DNA of 64,000 nt from assembly GCA_902630945.1 (NCBI GenBank), contig CACOWV010000002.1:1-64000 (forward strand), read 5' to 3'. The notes beneath the pieces were generated by a model. It was not told the origin of the DNA. It made no database searches and worked only from the letters and a program-made list of their open reading frames with translations. Both the position numbers and the translations under genes were made by a program. The DNA comes from an uncultured Pelagibacteraceae bacterium. GTDB taxonomy: Bacteria; Pseudomonadota; Alphaproteobacteria; Pelagibacterales; Pelagibacteraceae. Each line of letters starts with the position of its first letter. Within the stretch, counting starts at the first letter, position 1. Of this stretch, positions 19,701 to 28,566 are shown in pieces.

Positions 19701-21622
19701 CTCACTAAATAATCTTTATAATTTTTTTTTTCAATAAACATTTCATGCCACATCTGATACATTAAAATGCACCATAAGGCTCTCCCATAATCTTTTTTTT
19801 TTGAAAAGTGCATTTGAAGTAATTTATCAACCTTTTGGTAACTTAAATATTCTGTTTTTTTAATCATTTCTTCACTTAAATATTTTTTTAAAAGAGGCTT
19901 TAAATTATCAAAAAACCAAATTGAGTGTGGCATTTCTAATCCAAAATTCCCTCTACCTAAAATTTCCTTTGGTACAGAATTTTTCATTGCTAGTTTTTCA
20001 ATATGTCTTCTTTTTGTAATTCCTTTCATTCTCATATTTGGGGGAATTTTTGCCATATACTCAAATAAAATTCTATCCATAAAAGGAAATCGAGACTCAA
20101 CTGCATTTGCTAAAAACATTCTATCATTTTTAACTAATAAATCGTCTATAAAAAAATGTTCTATATCTAAAAAATTAATTTTGTTAAAATCATCGGAATA
20201 GTCAAGACTTTCAAACAGATCTATCATTACTTTTTCAGTTTTCTCATATCCCTGACGATTAAGTATTGTATCTTCTTTTTCACTATCTGTTAAAACATGT
20301 CTCCAGTAAATATGTGCTGATGCTGGGTGCAACTCTGCACCTTCTGTAAATCTTTTTAATTGAAAATCTAAACTTAATTTTTTGTATGATGTAGGTAATT
20401 TATGAACCAAATTATGAATTAGTTTTCGCAATAATTTTGGTGCAAACTTAGTGTATAAATTTTTTGCTCTATATGCTCCATAGATCGAATATGCACTAAA
20501 AGTTTCATCACCACCCTCACCATTGAGTAAAACTGAAACTTCTTTTTTTGCTTCTTTAGCTAATATAAAACTTGGTATAGCTGCACCGTTTCCGTTTGGT
20601 TCATCAATATGAGCCATATGTGTGTATATCGAATTTAAAACATCTTCCTGATTTACTAAAATTTCATGATGATTTGTCTGACAATAATCAGCAATTAATC
20701 TTTGATATTTTGACTCATCGAAACTTTTTTCACCCATTTTCAAAGAATAAGTGTGAAAATTTTTACTTTTACCAAGATCTTTAATTAAACAAGTTATCGC
20801 ACTTGTGTCTATTCCTCCTGAAAGAGTTGTTCCTATGGGTGCATCACTCTGAATATTTCGTCTAACCGAGTCTAACATTAAATCATAAGCATTTTTTGCA
20901 GCTTCTTTTTCTGTTATTGAATGATCAATAGGATATTTTACGTTGTAATATTTTTTTAAAAAGTACGTATTTTTTTCATTATCAATTTCAATTAATTGAC
21001 CACCTCTCATCTCACTAATTTCTTTAAATGGTGTATTTTTACCTGGAATATAAGCCAACGTAAAAAAATGGTAGATAGAGTGATAATCTAAAGATTTTTC
21101 TAGAGAATTAATTTCATAAAATGCTTTGATTTCAGATGCAAAATAAATCTTATTTTCTTTAATCCTATAAAATAAAGGAATAATTCCAAAAAAATCTCTT
21201 ACCAACCATGTTTTTTTCTTTTTTAAATCAACTAAACAAAATGCAAACATACCTGATAGTTCATTTACAAAAGATATTCCTAATTCTTTATATAAATAAA
21301 TCATTACCTCAGTATCTGAAGTACCTTTAAAATTATATTTTTCTGACAGTTTATATTTATCCCTTAATTCTATAAAATTTGATATTTCACCATTATAACA
21401 AATCCAAACAGATCCGTCCTCTGATGCCATAGGCAATGAAGATCTATCATTAAGATCCATAATTTTTAATCTATTATTAGCTAGGATAACTTTTTTAAAT
21501 TTTTGAATTTTTTGTTGATCAGGACCTCTATGACTTATCGAGTCACTCATCCGTTTCACTGTAGAATAATCATGATCATTTAATTCACTTCCCAAAGAAA
21601 TAAGACCGGAAATACCACACAT
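19697..21622 (-). CDS. Asparagine-synthase-like glutamine amidotransferase (copy 1)
   Basis: A 641-residue AsnB-family enzyme. The N-terminal glutaminase domain has the catalytic Cys2 in MCGISG, plus HRGPD, YNGEISN and GTSDTEV. The C-terminal synthetase domain has the PP-loop TLSGGIDTSA (about residues 260-270) and GEGGDETFSAY. All key residues are present, so it should amidate a carboxylate with glutamine and ATP. Placed between a flippase-like gene and a glycosyltransferase, it more probably modifies a surface sugar acid or a related intermediate than makes free asparagine, but this is inference from context. Confidence 0.82.
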   Translation of the reverse strand: MCGISGLISLGSELNDHDYSTVKRMSDSISHRGPDQQKIQKFKKVILANNRLKIMDLNDRSSLPMASEDGSVWICYNGEISNFIELRDKYKLSEKYNFKGTSDTEVMIYLYKELGISFVNELSGMFAFCLVDLKKKKTWLVRDFFGIIPLFYRIKENKIYFASEIKAFYEINSLEKSLDYHSIYHFFTLAYIPGKNTPFKEISEMRGGQLIEIDNEKNTYFLKKYYNVKYPIDHSITEKEAAKNAYDLMLDSVRRNIQSDAPIGTTLSGGIDTSAITCLIKDLGKSKNFHTYSLKMGEKSFDESKYQRLIADYCQTNHHEILVNQEDVLNSIYTHMAHIDEPNGNGAAIPSFILAKEAKKEVSVLLNGEGGDETFSAYSIYGAYRAKNLYTKFAPKLLRKLIHNLVHKLPTSYKKLSLDFQLKRFTEGAELHPASAHIYWRHVLTDSEKEDTILNRQGYEKTEKVMIDLFESLDYSDDFNKINFLDIEHFFIDDLLVKNDRMFLANAVESRFPFMDRILFEYMAKIPPNMRMKGITKRRHIEKLAMKNSVPKEILGRGNFGLEMPHSIWFFDNLKPLLKKYLSEEMIKKTEYLSYQKVDKLLQMHFSKKKDYGRALWCILMYQMWHEMFIEKKNYKDYLVR

Positions 21623-21626
21623 AAAT

Positions 21627-22562
21627 TTATTTAATTATTTTATAAGTTTTAATACCTTTGGAGTTAGAATTTATAATTTTCTTCATTGTTTCGAGTACTA
21701 AATTTAATGAAAAAAAAATAAATCCACTAAGTGTAAAAAAAACAAATACCATAGGTAATGGAGTGTCTATAAATGATTTATTCTCAACAATCTTTAAAAA
21801 AAACATATAAATTAAAGATACAAATGAGAAAAAAAATGAAATTAAGCCTAATGTTCCTAAAGTATAAAAAGATGACCTTTCTTTTTTTGAGAAATTCATA
21901 AAAATTAAGTCTATTAAAACTCTTAAAACTCTTTCAAAACCATAGTTACTTTTGCCTTTAACTCTAGGTCTATGATTTACTTCAATTTCAATTACTTCTA
22001 TATCTTTGCTAATTTGTGCAGCAAATAATCTATGAAAATCTCCAAAGAAATCATTGGTATCGATCATTCTTTTATCAAATATTTTTAAAGAGCAACCATG
22101 ATCCAATATTTTAGAGTTTGTAAATTTTCTAACAATAAAGTTCGCAATTTTACTAGGAAGAATTTTAGTCAAATAAGGATCATTTCTATTTTTTCTAAAA
22201 CCATGAACTAAAATATTTTCTTTTTTATTATAAATTTCTATCATCTTAATTATATCTTTAGGATCATTTTGAAGATCACCATCTAATAAGATTATATTAT
22301 TGAAATTAGCTACCTCTATTCCATTAAGAATGGATTTTGATTGGGCTAAATTTGAATTATTCTTTATAATAATTGTTTTAGTCTCATTGCTTAATTTTTT
22401 TAAATGGTCAAGAGTTTTATCTGAGGAACCATCCTCAACATAAATTATCTCAAATTCATTATCATTTTTTTCCAACTCACTAATTGCGTTTAAAAGTTCA
22501 GAATTTAGCTGATTGATATTTTCAGCCTCATTATATAAAGGTATAACTATTGAAAAATTCAT
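21627..22562 (-). CDS. Family 2 glycosyltransferase, DPMS/ArnC-like with two C-terminal spans
   Basis: A 311-residue GT2 enzyme. The N-terminal GT-A fold starts SIVIPLYNEAENI, with VEDGSSDKTL near residue 45 and the metal-binding LLDGDLQNDP near 95. Two hydrophobic segments at about 235-260 and 270-290 anchor it in the membrane, as in polyprenyl-phosphate glycosyltransferases (DPM1, GtrB, ArnC). It probably loads a sugar onto a polyprenyl phosphate for a lipid-linked pathway. It lies 4 bp upstream of asparagine-synthase copy 1 and diverges from copy 2. Confidence 0.85.
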   Translation of the reverse strand: MNFSIVIPLYNEAENINQLNSELLNAISELEKNDNEFEIIYVEDGSSDKTLDHLKKLSNETKTIIIKNNSNLAQSKSILNGIEVANFNNIILLDGDLQNDPKDIIKMIEIYNKKENILVHGFRKNRNDPYLTKILPSKIANFIVRKFTNSKILDHGCSLKIFDKRMIDTNDFFGDFHRLFAAQISKDIEVIEIEVNHRPRVKGKSNYGFERVLRVLIDLIFMNFSKKERSSFYTLGTLGLISFFFSFVSLIYMFFLKIVENKSFIDTPLPMVFVFFTLSGFIFFSLNLVLETMKKIINSNSKGIKTYKIIK

Positions 22563-22613
22563 TAATATCGAGTTTATAGTACAAAACTAAGCTATATAAT
22601 ATTTTTTTTTTAA

Positions 22614-24452
22614 ATGTGCGCAATTTTCGGAATAATTGGAAAGTCAGATATTGGACTTATTAGGAAAATGTCCAAATGTCAGTTATATCGTGGACCAGAT
22701 AGTCAAACATTTTTTAATAATAAAAAATTAAAGTTATCATTTGGAATGAACCGGCTAGCTGTTATTGACAAAAAAGGTGGAAATCAACCTATGTTTTCTC
22801 ATGATAAGAGATTTCTTATAGTCTTTAACGGAACAATTTATAATTTTAAAGAAATCAAAAAATTTTTAGGAAAAAAGATTAAATTCAAAACACAATCAGA
22901 TACTGAAGTGCTAATTAATTCCTATAGTTACTGGGGAAATAAAAGTTTTAATTATTTTGATGGTATGTGGGCTGTAAGTATTTTTGATTTCAAAAAGAAA
23001 AAAATGATATTATCAAGAGATTATGTTGGTCAAAAACCATTATTTTATTATAAAGAAAAAGATATAGTAATATTCTCAAGCCAATTAAACGGGATATTCC
23101 AATATAAAAAAAAGTTTGATATATCCAAAAAAAATTACGGTAACTTTTTAAGATTTAATCACTTTCCAGCACCAGAAACATTGTATCAAAACATAAATCA
23201 AGTTTGTCCTGGTGAGATAGTAGAGTTTAAAAATAACAAAACTATCTATAAAAAGTATTGGACAGTTGAAAATGGTGGAGATTACAACCTTTTTTTTTCT
23301 AGAAGAAAAACTCATGAAATAAATGGTATGTTTCAAAAAACAACCTCAAATTTTTTGATTGCTGATAAAAAGGTTGGGCTCTGCTTAAGTAGTGGTTTTG
23401 ACTCCAATATATTAAAAAAGGTTATTTTAAAAAAAGAAAAAAAAATTAATTCTTTCACGATTGGTTTTAAGGACAAAACTTATGATGAATCTAAAAAAAT
23501 TAAAAAAACTAATAATGATAATAACAAAAAAAAAATACTTCATCAAAAAGATCTAATTAAAACTTTTCATTTGATAAAAAAAAACATTTTTTTTCCAATT
23601 GGAGACTCATCAATGCTCCCCACTTTTGAGTTATTTAATTTGATTAAAAAAAAAACAAATGCTGTTATAGGTGGAGATGGTGGTGATGAAATCTTTTATG
23701 GTTATGTTGCTTTTAAAGGTTTTTATATAACTAGTATTCTCAAAAAAGTCTTTCCAAATTTTTTACTTAAAATAATTGGAGCCCCGTTTAAAATAATTAA
23801 AATTTCAAATGATTATCTTAGTTGGACAAAAAAAATAAGATTTTTTTTTAAACATGTTGATAAAGAATTACATTTAATTAACAATTTGTGGATATCTAAT
23901 TTTTCTGATGATGATTGCAAATCCTACTTCAAAAGCAAAATACTTCCTCAATCAAAACATTATATTAAAATAAAAAACTTATACCGCAAAAGTTCTAATG
24001 ATATGAAATTTGCACAGTTTTATTTCATTAAATATTACTTACCTAACATACTTTTAAAAGTTGATTTTTCTAGCATGCTTAATTCTATTGAATGTAGATC
24101 TCCTTATCTTTCTAAAGATTTGTTAAATTACTCTATCGATCTCCCATCAAATAAAAACTTCAGTTTTTTTAAAAATAGAAAATTAATGAAAAAGATTTTT
24201 TATAATTTAATTAGTAGTGATTTTAATCAAAAAAAACATGGTTTTGCATTTAATAAAAATTTAATCTTAAAGGATAAAAGATTAATCTTTAAAGTTATAA
24301 ACAAAAAATTCATTTTTAATTTTGATTTTTTTAATAAAAAATATAAAGAATATCTTAATGGTAATTATGAACATGAACAGTACCTATGGAATGAAATAAT
24401 ATTAAACTTTAGTAGGCAAAATTTAGAGAATGATAAAACAAAAATATCTTAA
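22614..24452 (+). CDS. Asparagine-synthase-like glutamine amidotransferase (copy 2)
   Basis: A 612-residue AsnB-family protein only distantly similar to copy 1. It has Cys2 (MCAIFG, where copy 1 has MCGISG), YRGPDSQ, FNGTIYNF and TQSDTEV in the glutaminase domain. The synthetase domain has CLSSGFDSN as PP-loop and GGDGGDEIFYGY. It is very rich in Lys, Asn, Phe and Ile, reflecting extreme AT content. It is divergently transcribed from the GT2 gene across 51 bp with TATAAT at 22595-22600, and overlaps the next gene by 23 bp. Function in surface sugar modification is inferred from neighbours. Confidence 0.78.
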   Translation: MCAIFGIIGKSDIGLIRKMSKCQLYRGPDSQTFFNNKKLKLSFGMNRLAVIDKKGGNQPMFSHDKRFLIVFNGTIYNFKEIKKFLGKKIKFKTQSDTEVLINSYSYWGNKSFNYFDGMWAVSIFDFKKKKMILSRDYVGQKPLFYYKEKDIVIFSSQLNGIFQYKKKFDISKKNYGNFLRFNHFPAPETLYQNINQVCPGEIVEFKNNKTIYKKYWTVENGGDYNLFFSRRKTHEINGMFQKTTSNFLIADKKVGLCLSSGFDSNILKKVILKKEKKINSFTIGFKDKTYDESKKIKKTNNDNNKKKILHQKDLIKTFHLIKKNIFFPIGDSSMLPTFELFNLIKKKTNAVIGGDGGDEIFYGYVAFKGFYITSILKKVFPNFLLKIIGAPFKIIKISNDYLSWTKKIRFFFKHVDKELHLINNLWISNFSDDDCKSYFKSKILPQSKHYIKIKNLYRKSSNDMKFAQFYFIKYYLPNILLKVDFSSMLNSIECRSPYLSKDLLNYSIDLPSNKNFSFFKNRKLMKKIFYNLISSDFNQKKHGFAFNKNLILKDKRLIFKVINKKFIFNFDFFNKKYKEYLNGNYEHEQYLWNEIILNFSRQNLENDKTKIS

Positions 24453-26157
24453 TTACTTTTCAAAATTTTTTGTTTTTTTTATATTAATATTTTTTTTTAT
24501 AATTAGCCTAAGTAATATTAAATTTGGTTTACCCTTTTTTTATGATGAAGACGAGGTTGCTTTTATGAAAAGCACACTATCATATTTGAGTATTATTACA
24601 GGAATTAAAAGTGATCTTATAGATCCTATTTATGGACCTTTAATAAATTTAGTTTTAATTTTAAAATATCTATTCATTAATGAATTTTTAATAAATTCAC
24701 TTAATTTTTCTGAAATCAAATCAAAAATATATTTCAACCCTGAGCTATTTATTTTTTATGGACGTCTTGCAAGTTTAACAGTTACAACAATATCAATTTA
24801 TGTACTTTATTTAATATTAAGAAAGTTTAATACTAACCAATTAATTATCTACATAACCTTGATATTGTTTTCAACATCACTGGTAACTGTATCAATTTCT
24901 TTGGTAAATGGAAAAAACTCATTTTATTTATTATTTTTTTTAATTCAAATTTATTTCTTTATCAAATACTTTTTAAAATTAGAAAAATTCAATTCAAAAT
25001 CTTATATCTTGTTTGCTGTCTTGGGATCTATAGGCTGGGGAATAAATTATTGGACAGCGATAGTATCTATTTATGCAATAATTATTTTACATTTTAAAAA
25101 ATTTGGAAATCGAAATTATTTAAATATTGTATTTTTTTTAATAATTTTTATTTTTTTAGGGCCAATATTAAATTATATTTTTTCATCAGAAAAAATTATT
25201 GGTTTAATTATTGATTATAAAAATACAAATGAATTTAGCATGTTGTATTTTATAAGGAATTTTTTTACTGAAATTTTATTAAGTTTTAAAATAATCTATA
25301 ACATAGAGAAAAATATATTAATTTTGCTAATATTTTTTCCATTTTTTTTATATTTAAGAAAAACGAATTATAAAGGTATTCTATTACTTATTTCAATTTT
25401 AATATTTGAACCAATTATTTTATTTTCATTTGCTGAAGATGTTACGCCACAATTAAGATATTTTGCTGGAATTGTTTGTATAATTCTAATTCTAAATGCG
25501 ATCATTTTTAATGAATTTATAAAAATATTTAACAAAAAAATAATCTTAAGTATTTTCTTTTTTCTGAATATTTTTTTTATTTATAATCAAATCAGTATTA
25601 TTGGTGAAATAAAGTATATTATCTCTAAAAATCATAATTTCTATCAAATTGTAAAAAAAAACGAATTTAAAAATGAAACTCTTCATCTTTTAAATGCTTC
25701 TTTTAGAAAAAATATTGAAAATAATTTACTTTATCTTGATTTACATGAGAAGAAACTAATAACCAATAAAAATTTTGAAAAAGATAATTATAATGAAATT
25801 TTGAAAAAAATAAAAAAAATAAAAGTAAGTGAATCCTATTATATAGAAGATAAATTGTTAAAAGATAATTTAATTTTTTTTAATGATGAATTATTTATGA
25901 TAAATAATTTCAAGGGTTTTTTAGATCACATAAAGTCTAAATATAGATATATCGTAATTAATGAAAATAATGAAAATGATTTACATAGATATATTAAAAA
26001 GAATTATAAAAAATTAGATTTTAGTTTAGATGACAATAAAATTTACTACACTAATTTAAGAGAAATTTTGCATCATTATTCACTAGCTAAAAATCATCAC
26101 TTTTCAAAAGAGGATATTGTATTTGGAAATAAATTAAGAACTTATAAGCTTGATTAA
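24430..26157 (+). CDS. Multi-span membrane protein, probable GT-C (GT39/83-like) glycosyltransferase
   Basis: A 575-residue protein with roughly ten membrane spans and a soluble, lysine-rich C-terminal part (from about residue 400). An acidic motif FFYDEDEVAF follows the first span (about residues 36-45), where GT-C enzymes such as ArnT and protein mannosyltransferases have a catalytic acidic residue. The next Met lies after this motif, so the start overlapping the asparagine-synthase gene by 23 bp is preferred. It would transfer a sugar from a polyprenyl-phosphate donor outside the inner membrane. Only general family resemblance is visible. Confidence 0.65.
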   Translation: MIKQKYLNYFSKFFVFFILIFFFIISLSNIKFGLPFFYDEDEVAFMKSTLSYLSIITGIKSDLIDPIYGPLINLVLILKYLFINEFLINSLNFSEIKSKIYFNPELFIFYGRLASLTVTTISIYVLYLILRKFNTNQLIIYITLILFSTSLVTVSISLVNGKNSFYLLFFLIQIYFFIKYFLKLEKFNSKSYILFAVLGSIGWGINYWTAIVSIYAIIILHFKKFGNRNYLNIVFFLIIFIFLGPILNYIFSSEKIIGLIIDYKNTNEFSMLYFIRNFFTEILLSFKIIYNIEKNILILLIFFPFFLYLRKTNYKGILLLISILIFEPIILFSFAEDVTPQLRYFAGIVCIILILNAIIFNEFIKIFNKKIILSIFFFLNIFFIYNQISIIGEIKYIISKNHNFYQIVKKNEFKNETLHLLNASFRKNIENNLLYLDLHEKKLITNKNFEKDNYNEILKKIKKIKVSESYYIEDKLLKDNLIFFNDELFMINNFKGFLDHIKSKYRYIVINENNENDLHRYIKKNYKKLDFSLDDNKIYYTNLREILHHYSLAKNHHFSKEDIVFGNKLRTYKLD

Positions 26158-26165
26158 TTATTATC

Positions 26166-26190
26166 AATATTAATGAAAGCTAATATTTTT
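26166..26190 (+). terminator. AT-only hairpin with short T-tract
   Basis: AATATTA (26166-26172) and TAATATT (26181-26187) pair perfectly around an 8-nt loop and run into five T residues. It starts 8 bp after the stop codon of the membrane glycosyltransferase gene and precedes the distal tRNA-Thr remnant. The stem has no G-C pair, so termination would be weak. Confidence 0.4.
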
Positions 26191-26200
26191 AACTTTATTT

Positions 26201-26246
26201 ATTTCTAATCAATGGATCCGCGGTTCGAATCTGTTCAGAGGCAGCA
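26201..26246 (+). repeat. Displaced tRNA-Thr 3' half (copy 3, degenerate)
   Basis: 46 bp aligning with tRNA-Thr 17438-17483 at 38 positions without gaps. The T-arm core TCCGCGGTTCGAATC is unchanged. The anticodon region reads TTTCTAA, so TGT has become TCT, and the acceptor strand is heavily altered. It ends 1 bp before the nadK stop codon. It marks the distal end of the island, and its greater divergence than copy 2 suggests an older integration. Confidence 0.75.
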
Positions 26247-26247
26247 C

Positions 26248-27024
26248 TTACGTTGTTTCTCTACGCAGTTGTTCAATTTTAATTTTTTTTTGTAAACTTT
26301 TATTTTTGTCGTATAAAAGATTAAATTTTATTTTTTGATTTGTTCTTACAATAATATTCATTGCATTTCTTACTTCTATATTATCAGCCACAGCACTTAT
26401 AGGTCTTTTTTTAGGATTTAAATTATTAATAATTACTTTAGATTTATCACTTACAATTTTTCCTTTCCATCTTCGAGGTCTAAAAGGACTAATTGGTGAA
26501 ATAGATAATTTTTTTGAATTTAAACTAAGAATAGGTCCATGAACTGAGAGATTGTAAGCAGTACTTCCAGCTGGGGTAGATACCAAAATGCCATCTGAGA
26601 CTAATTTTTTAATAATTTGTTTTGATCCATGCTTTATTGATAAAGATGCAGCTTGTCTACTTTGGCGTAAAATTGAAACTTCATTAATAGCCAAATGTTT
26701 TTTAATTTGTTTGCTATTATTTTTGACTATCATTTCTAATGGAGATATTGAAACCATTTTTGCTTTAGATAAATTCTTAATCATATTTTTTGGTGAAAAT
26801 TTGTTCATTAAAAAACCATAGCTACCAGAATTAATCCCATAAAATAATTTTTTGAATTTTTTGTATTTTTTTAATGTTTGAAGCATAAATCCATCCCCAC
26901 CAATAACAATCAGCAAATCAGCATCTATTAATCGATTTAGTTTAATTTTTTTTAATAATCTATTTTTAATTTCGATAGATTTAATAGTTTTGTCAGAAAT
27001 TATATGTAATTTTCGGTAAATCAT
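26248..27024 (-). CDS. nadK: NAD kinase
   Basis: A 258-residue ATP-NAD kinase, which makes NADP+. It has the family motif LIVIGGDGFMLQTLKK (GGDG at about residues 42-45), NSGSYGFLMN and the substrate loop VSTPAGSTAYNLSVHGPIL (about 149-167). It is shorter than E. coli NadK, as is common in alphaproteobacteria. The C-terminus reaches to within 1 bp of the distal tRNA-Thr remnant, so nadK is probably the first core gene beyond the island. Confidence 0.92.
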   Translation of the reverse strand: MIYRKLHIISDKTIKSIEIKNRLLKKIKLNRLIDADLLIVIGGDGFMLQTLKKYKKFKKLFYGINSGSYGFLMNKFSPKNMIKNLSKAKMVSISPLEMIVKNNSKQIKKHLAINEVSILRQSRQAASLSIKHGSKQIIKKLVSDGILVSTPAGSTAYNLSVHGPILSLNSKKLSISPISPFRPRRWKGKIVSDKSKVIINNLNPKKRPISAVADNIEVRNAMNIIVRTNQKIKFNLLYDKNKSLQKKIKIEQLRRETT

Positions 27025-27094
27025 TATTAAATTTTGAATATTTTTAACACTATTATTTACATAATTATTTGATTAATTATATATAAAATAGCAA

Positions 27095-28093
27095 ATGTTT
27101 ATTTTTTTTTTAAAAAAACTAAGAAAACTATTAAAATCAATAGGAAAATTAGAGAATAATATTATTGAAAAAATAGTGCTTCTCGAAAAAGAAAATAAAT
27201 CTAAATTCAATTACTCAATAATCAAAAATAACAATCCATCAAATTCAGAATATCAAATTAATCAAAAAAAAAATTATCCAAAAAAATTAGCAGTCGTTAT
27301 ATGTTTTTATTTCAATGAAAAAAAATTGAATATTTTAAAAAAAACTATTAATGAAATAAATTCTTATAGGTTTAATGTTGATTTAACACTAATAACAAAT
27401 CAACTATTAAATAAACAAAAAAAAACTTTAAATAATTTTATACATCCAAAAATTAGAATTTATGAAGCAAAGGAAATGCCGGATGCCGATCTATTGCCGT
27501 GGTACTCAATAAATGTAATGAAAAAAAAGTATGAAAATAAAACATTTTCACACTTTTTGTTCATAGAGGATGATATCCTTATTACTTCTCAAAATATCTG
27601 TTATTGGATTTATTTTAGAAAAATATTAAAGAAAATTAATTTGATTCCAGGTTTTTTGAGATATGAAAATTTTAAAAAAGATCTTTATGCAGTAGATTAT
27701 GAAAAAAAAATTAGTTTCAATAAATGTCCAAAATTAAGAATTAAAAATACAAATATTACTTTGATTAATCCAAGATATCCTTATTCTGCTATGTATATGA
27801 TGGATAGAGATTTAATGAAAAATTACCTAAAAAGTAAAGCTACAAAAATTGACTTCAGTTTTACAAATAATTTTTTAAAGTCGAAAGCTCCTATTAAAGA
27901 ACTTCTAAATGTCTCACACACTTTTTTAAATATTCCAAAAGGTTTCTTTAATACAATTTTGATACCGTTAGACAAAAATAAAGAAATTTCTAATTATTGT
28001 TTAATTGAACACTTAGATTTAAAGTATGCTAACTCAAGAAAACTAAAGAATATGGGTTTTGGAAAAATTAGAATTAAAGATTTAATTAAATAA
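27095..28093 (+). CDS. Putative GT-A type glycosyltransferase
   Basis: A 332-residue protein that I cannot place in a named family. After a basic, lysine-rich N-terminus (residues 1-70) comes a Rossmann-like start KLAVVICFYFNEKKLNILKKTINEIN (about 69-94). A DxD-like metal motif FLFIEDDILI follows at about residues 152-161, then NPRYPYSAMYMMDRDLMKNY. This layout fits GT-A glycosyltransferases acting on surface glycans. It diverges from nadK across 70 bp and ends 7 bp from tRNA-Leu. High Lys/Asn/Ile content resembles the nearby island genes, so it may be accessory too. Confidence 0.62.
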   Translation: MFIFFLKKLRKLLKSIGKLENNIIEKIVLLEKENKSKFNYSIIKNNNPSNSEYQINQKKNYPKKLAVVICFYFNEKKLNILKKTINEINSYRFNVDLTLITNQLLNKQKKTLNNFIHPKIRIYEAKEMPDADLLPWYSINVMKKKYENKTFSHFLFIEDDILITSQNICYWIYFRKILKKINLIPGFLRYENFKKDLYAVDYEKKISFNKCPKLRIKNTNITLINPRYPYSAMYMMDRDLMKNYLKSKATKIDFSFTNNFLKSKAPIKELLNVSHTFLNIPKGFFNTILIPLDKNKEISNYCLIEHLDLKYANSRKLKNMGFGKIRIKDLIK

Positions 28094-28100
28094 TTTTTCT

Positions 28101-28186
28101 TGGTGCCCTCGGCCAGACTCGAACTGGCACTCCGCAAGCGGCAAGGATTTTAAGTCCTTTGTGTCTACCAATTTCACCACGAGGGC
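28101..28186 (-). tRNA. tRNA-Leu (TAA anticodon)
   Basis: An 86-nt type II tRNA on the minus strand, starting GCCCTCG at 28186 and ending CGAGGGC-A-CCA at 28101. The anticodon is TAA within GGACTTAAAATCC. The long variable arm TGCCGCTTGCGGA is typical of tRNA-Leu, and CCA is encoded. The stretch upstream on the minus strand contains unusual decamer repeats. Confidence 0.98.
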
Positions 28187-28249
28187 ATTATTTGAACTGT
28201 GTTTACTTACTTTTTTTAACATTAAAAATCAAATATTATATTTTTTATT

Positions 28250-28270
28250 ACTACACTAGAACTACACTAG
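28250..28270 (+). repeat. Two tandem ACTACACTAG decamers
   Basis: ACTACACTAG occurs at 28250-28259 and again at 28261-28270, one base apart. An inverted copy and another direct copy lie about 300 bp away at 28567-28608. In AT-rich DNA four exact copies of one decamer within 360 bp is unexpected. They flank a 72-residue open frame. Function unknown. Confidence 0.8.
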
Positions 28271-28319
28271 TTTTAAATTGAAATTTCCTCTTTTTTAAAC
28301 ATTTTTTTATTTATTTTTT

Positions 28320-28538
28320 TCAATCAATTCTTTTTTTTTTTAATTCTTCTAATATTTCTTTCATATCTTCATATTTTGGTACATCTTTTCTGAAAATTTT
28401 TTCATTAAATGTATTGTTTGGTTTTTTATTTAAAAACCAATTATTACGATGTGCGAACTTAGCAATTTGTAGAAGTATAATAAATATTATTACCCATACC
28501 CAAACTGGAGTATTAGATTTTGAAACCTTTTTTTCCAT
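28320..28538 (-). CDS. Small single-span membrane protein, unknown
   Basis: A 72-residue frame encoding a short basic N-terminus, one hydrophobic span VWVWVIIFIILLQIA (about residues 12-26) and a charged C-terminal tail ending EDMKEILEELKKKRID, likely helical. No family is recognised. Its amino-acid make-up looks like a genuine membrane microprotein, not antisense noise. It is enclosed by ACTACACTAG repeats, and on its 5' side a perfect 10-bp hairpin lies within 70 bp of the start codon. Expression is unproven. Confidence 0.55.
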   Translation of the reverse strand: MEKKVSKSNTPVWVWVIIFIILLQIAKFAHRNNWFLNKKPNNTFNEKIFRKDVPKYEDMKEILEELKKKRID

Positions 28539-28566
28539 AGTGTACCTAATTTACATCGTTCTACTT

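Larger units (their letters stand above)
17484..26246. mobile_element. Probable two-layer genomic island at tRNA-Thr
   Basis: The 8.8-kb interval between intact tRNA-Thr and nadK is divided and bounded by two displaced copies of the tRNA-Thr 3' half, the pattern left by integration into a tRNA 3' end. The inner segment (17484-18704) carries two small genes. The outer segment (18705-26246) carries surface-glycan-type genes. No integrase, excisionase or phage gene remains, so the island appears immobile. The more diverged distal copy suggests that layer is older. The islands are inferred from repeats and gene content. Confidence 0.65.

Noticed and set aside
19697..24452. The two asparagine-synthase-like genes as a recent duplication
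   Set aside because: Beyond the shared family motifs their sequences differ widely and they lie in opposite orientation with different partners, so separate origins are more likely.
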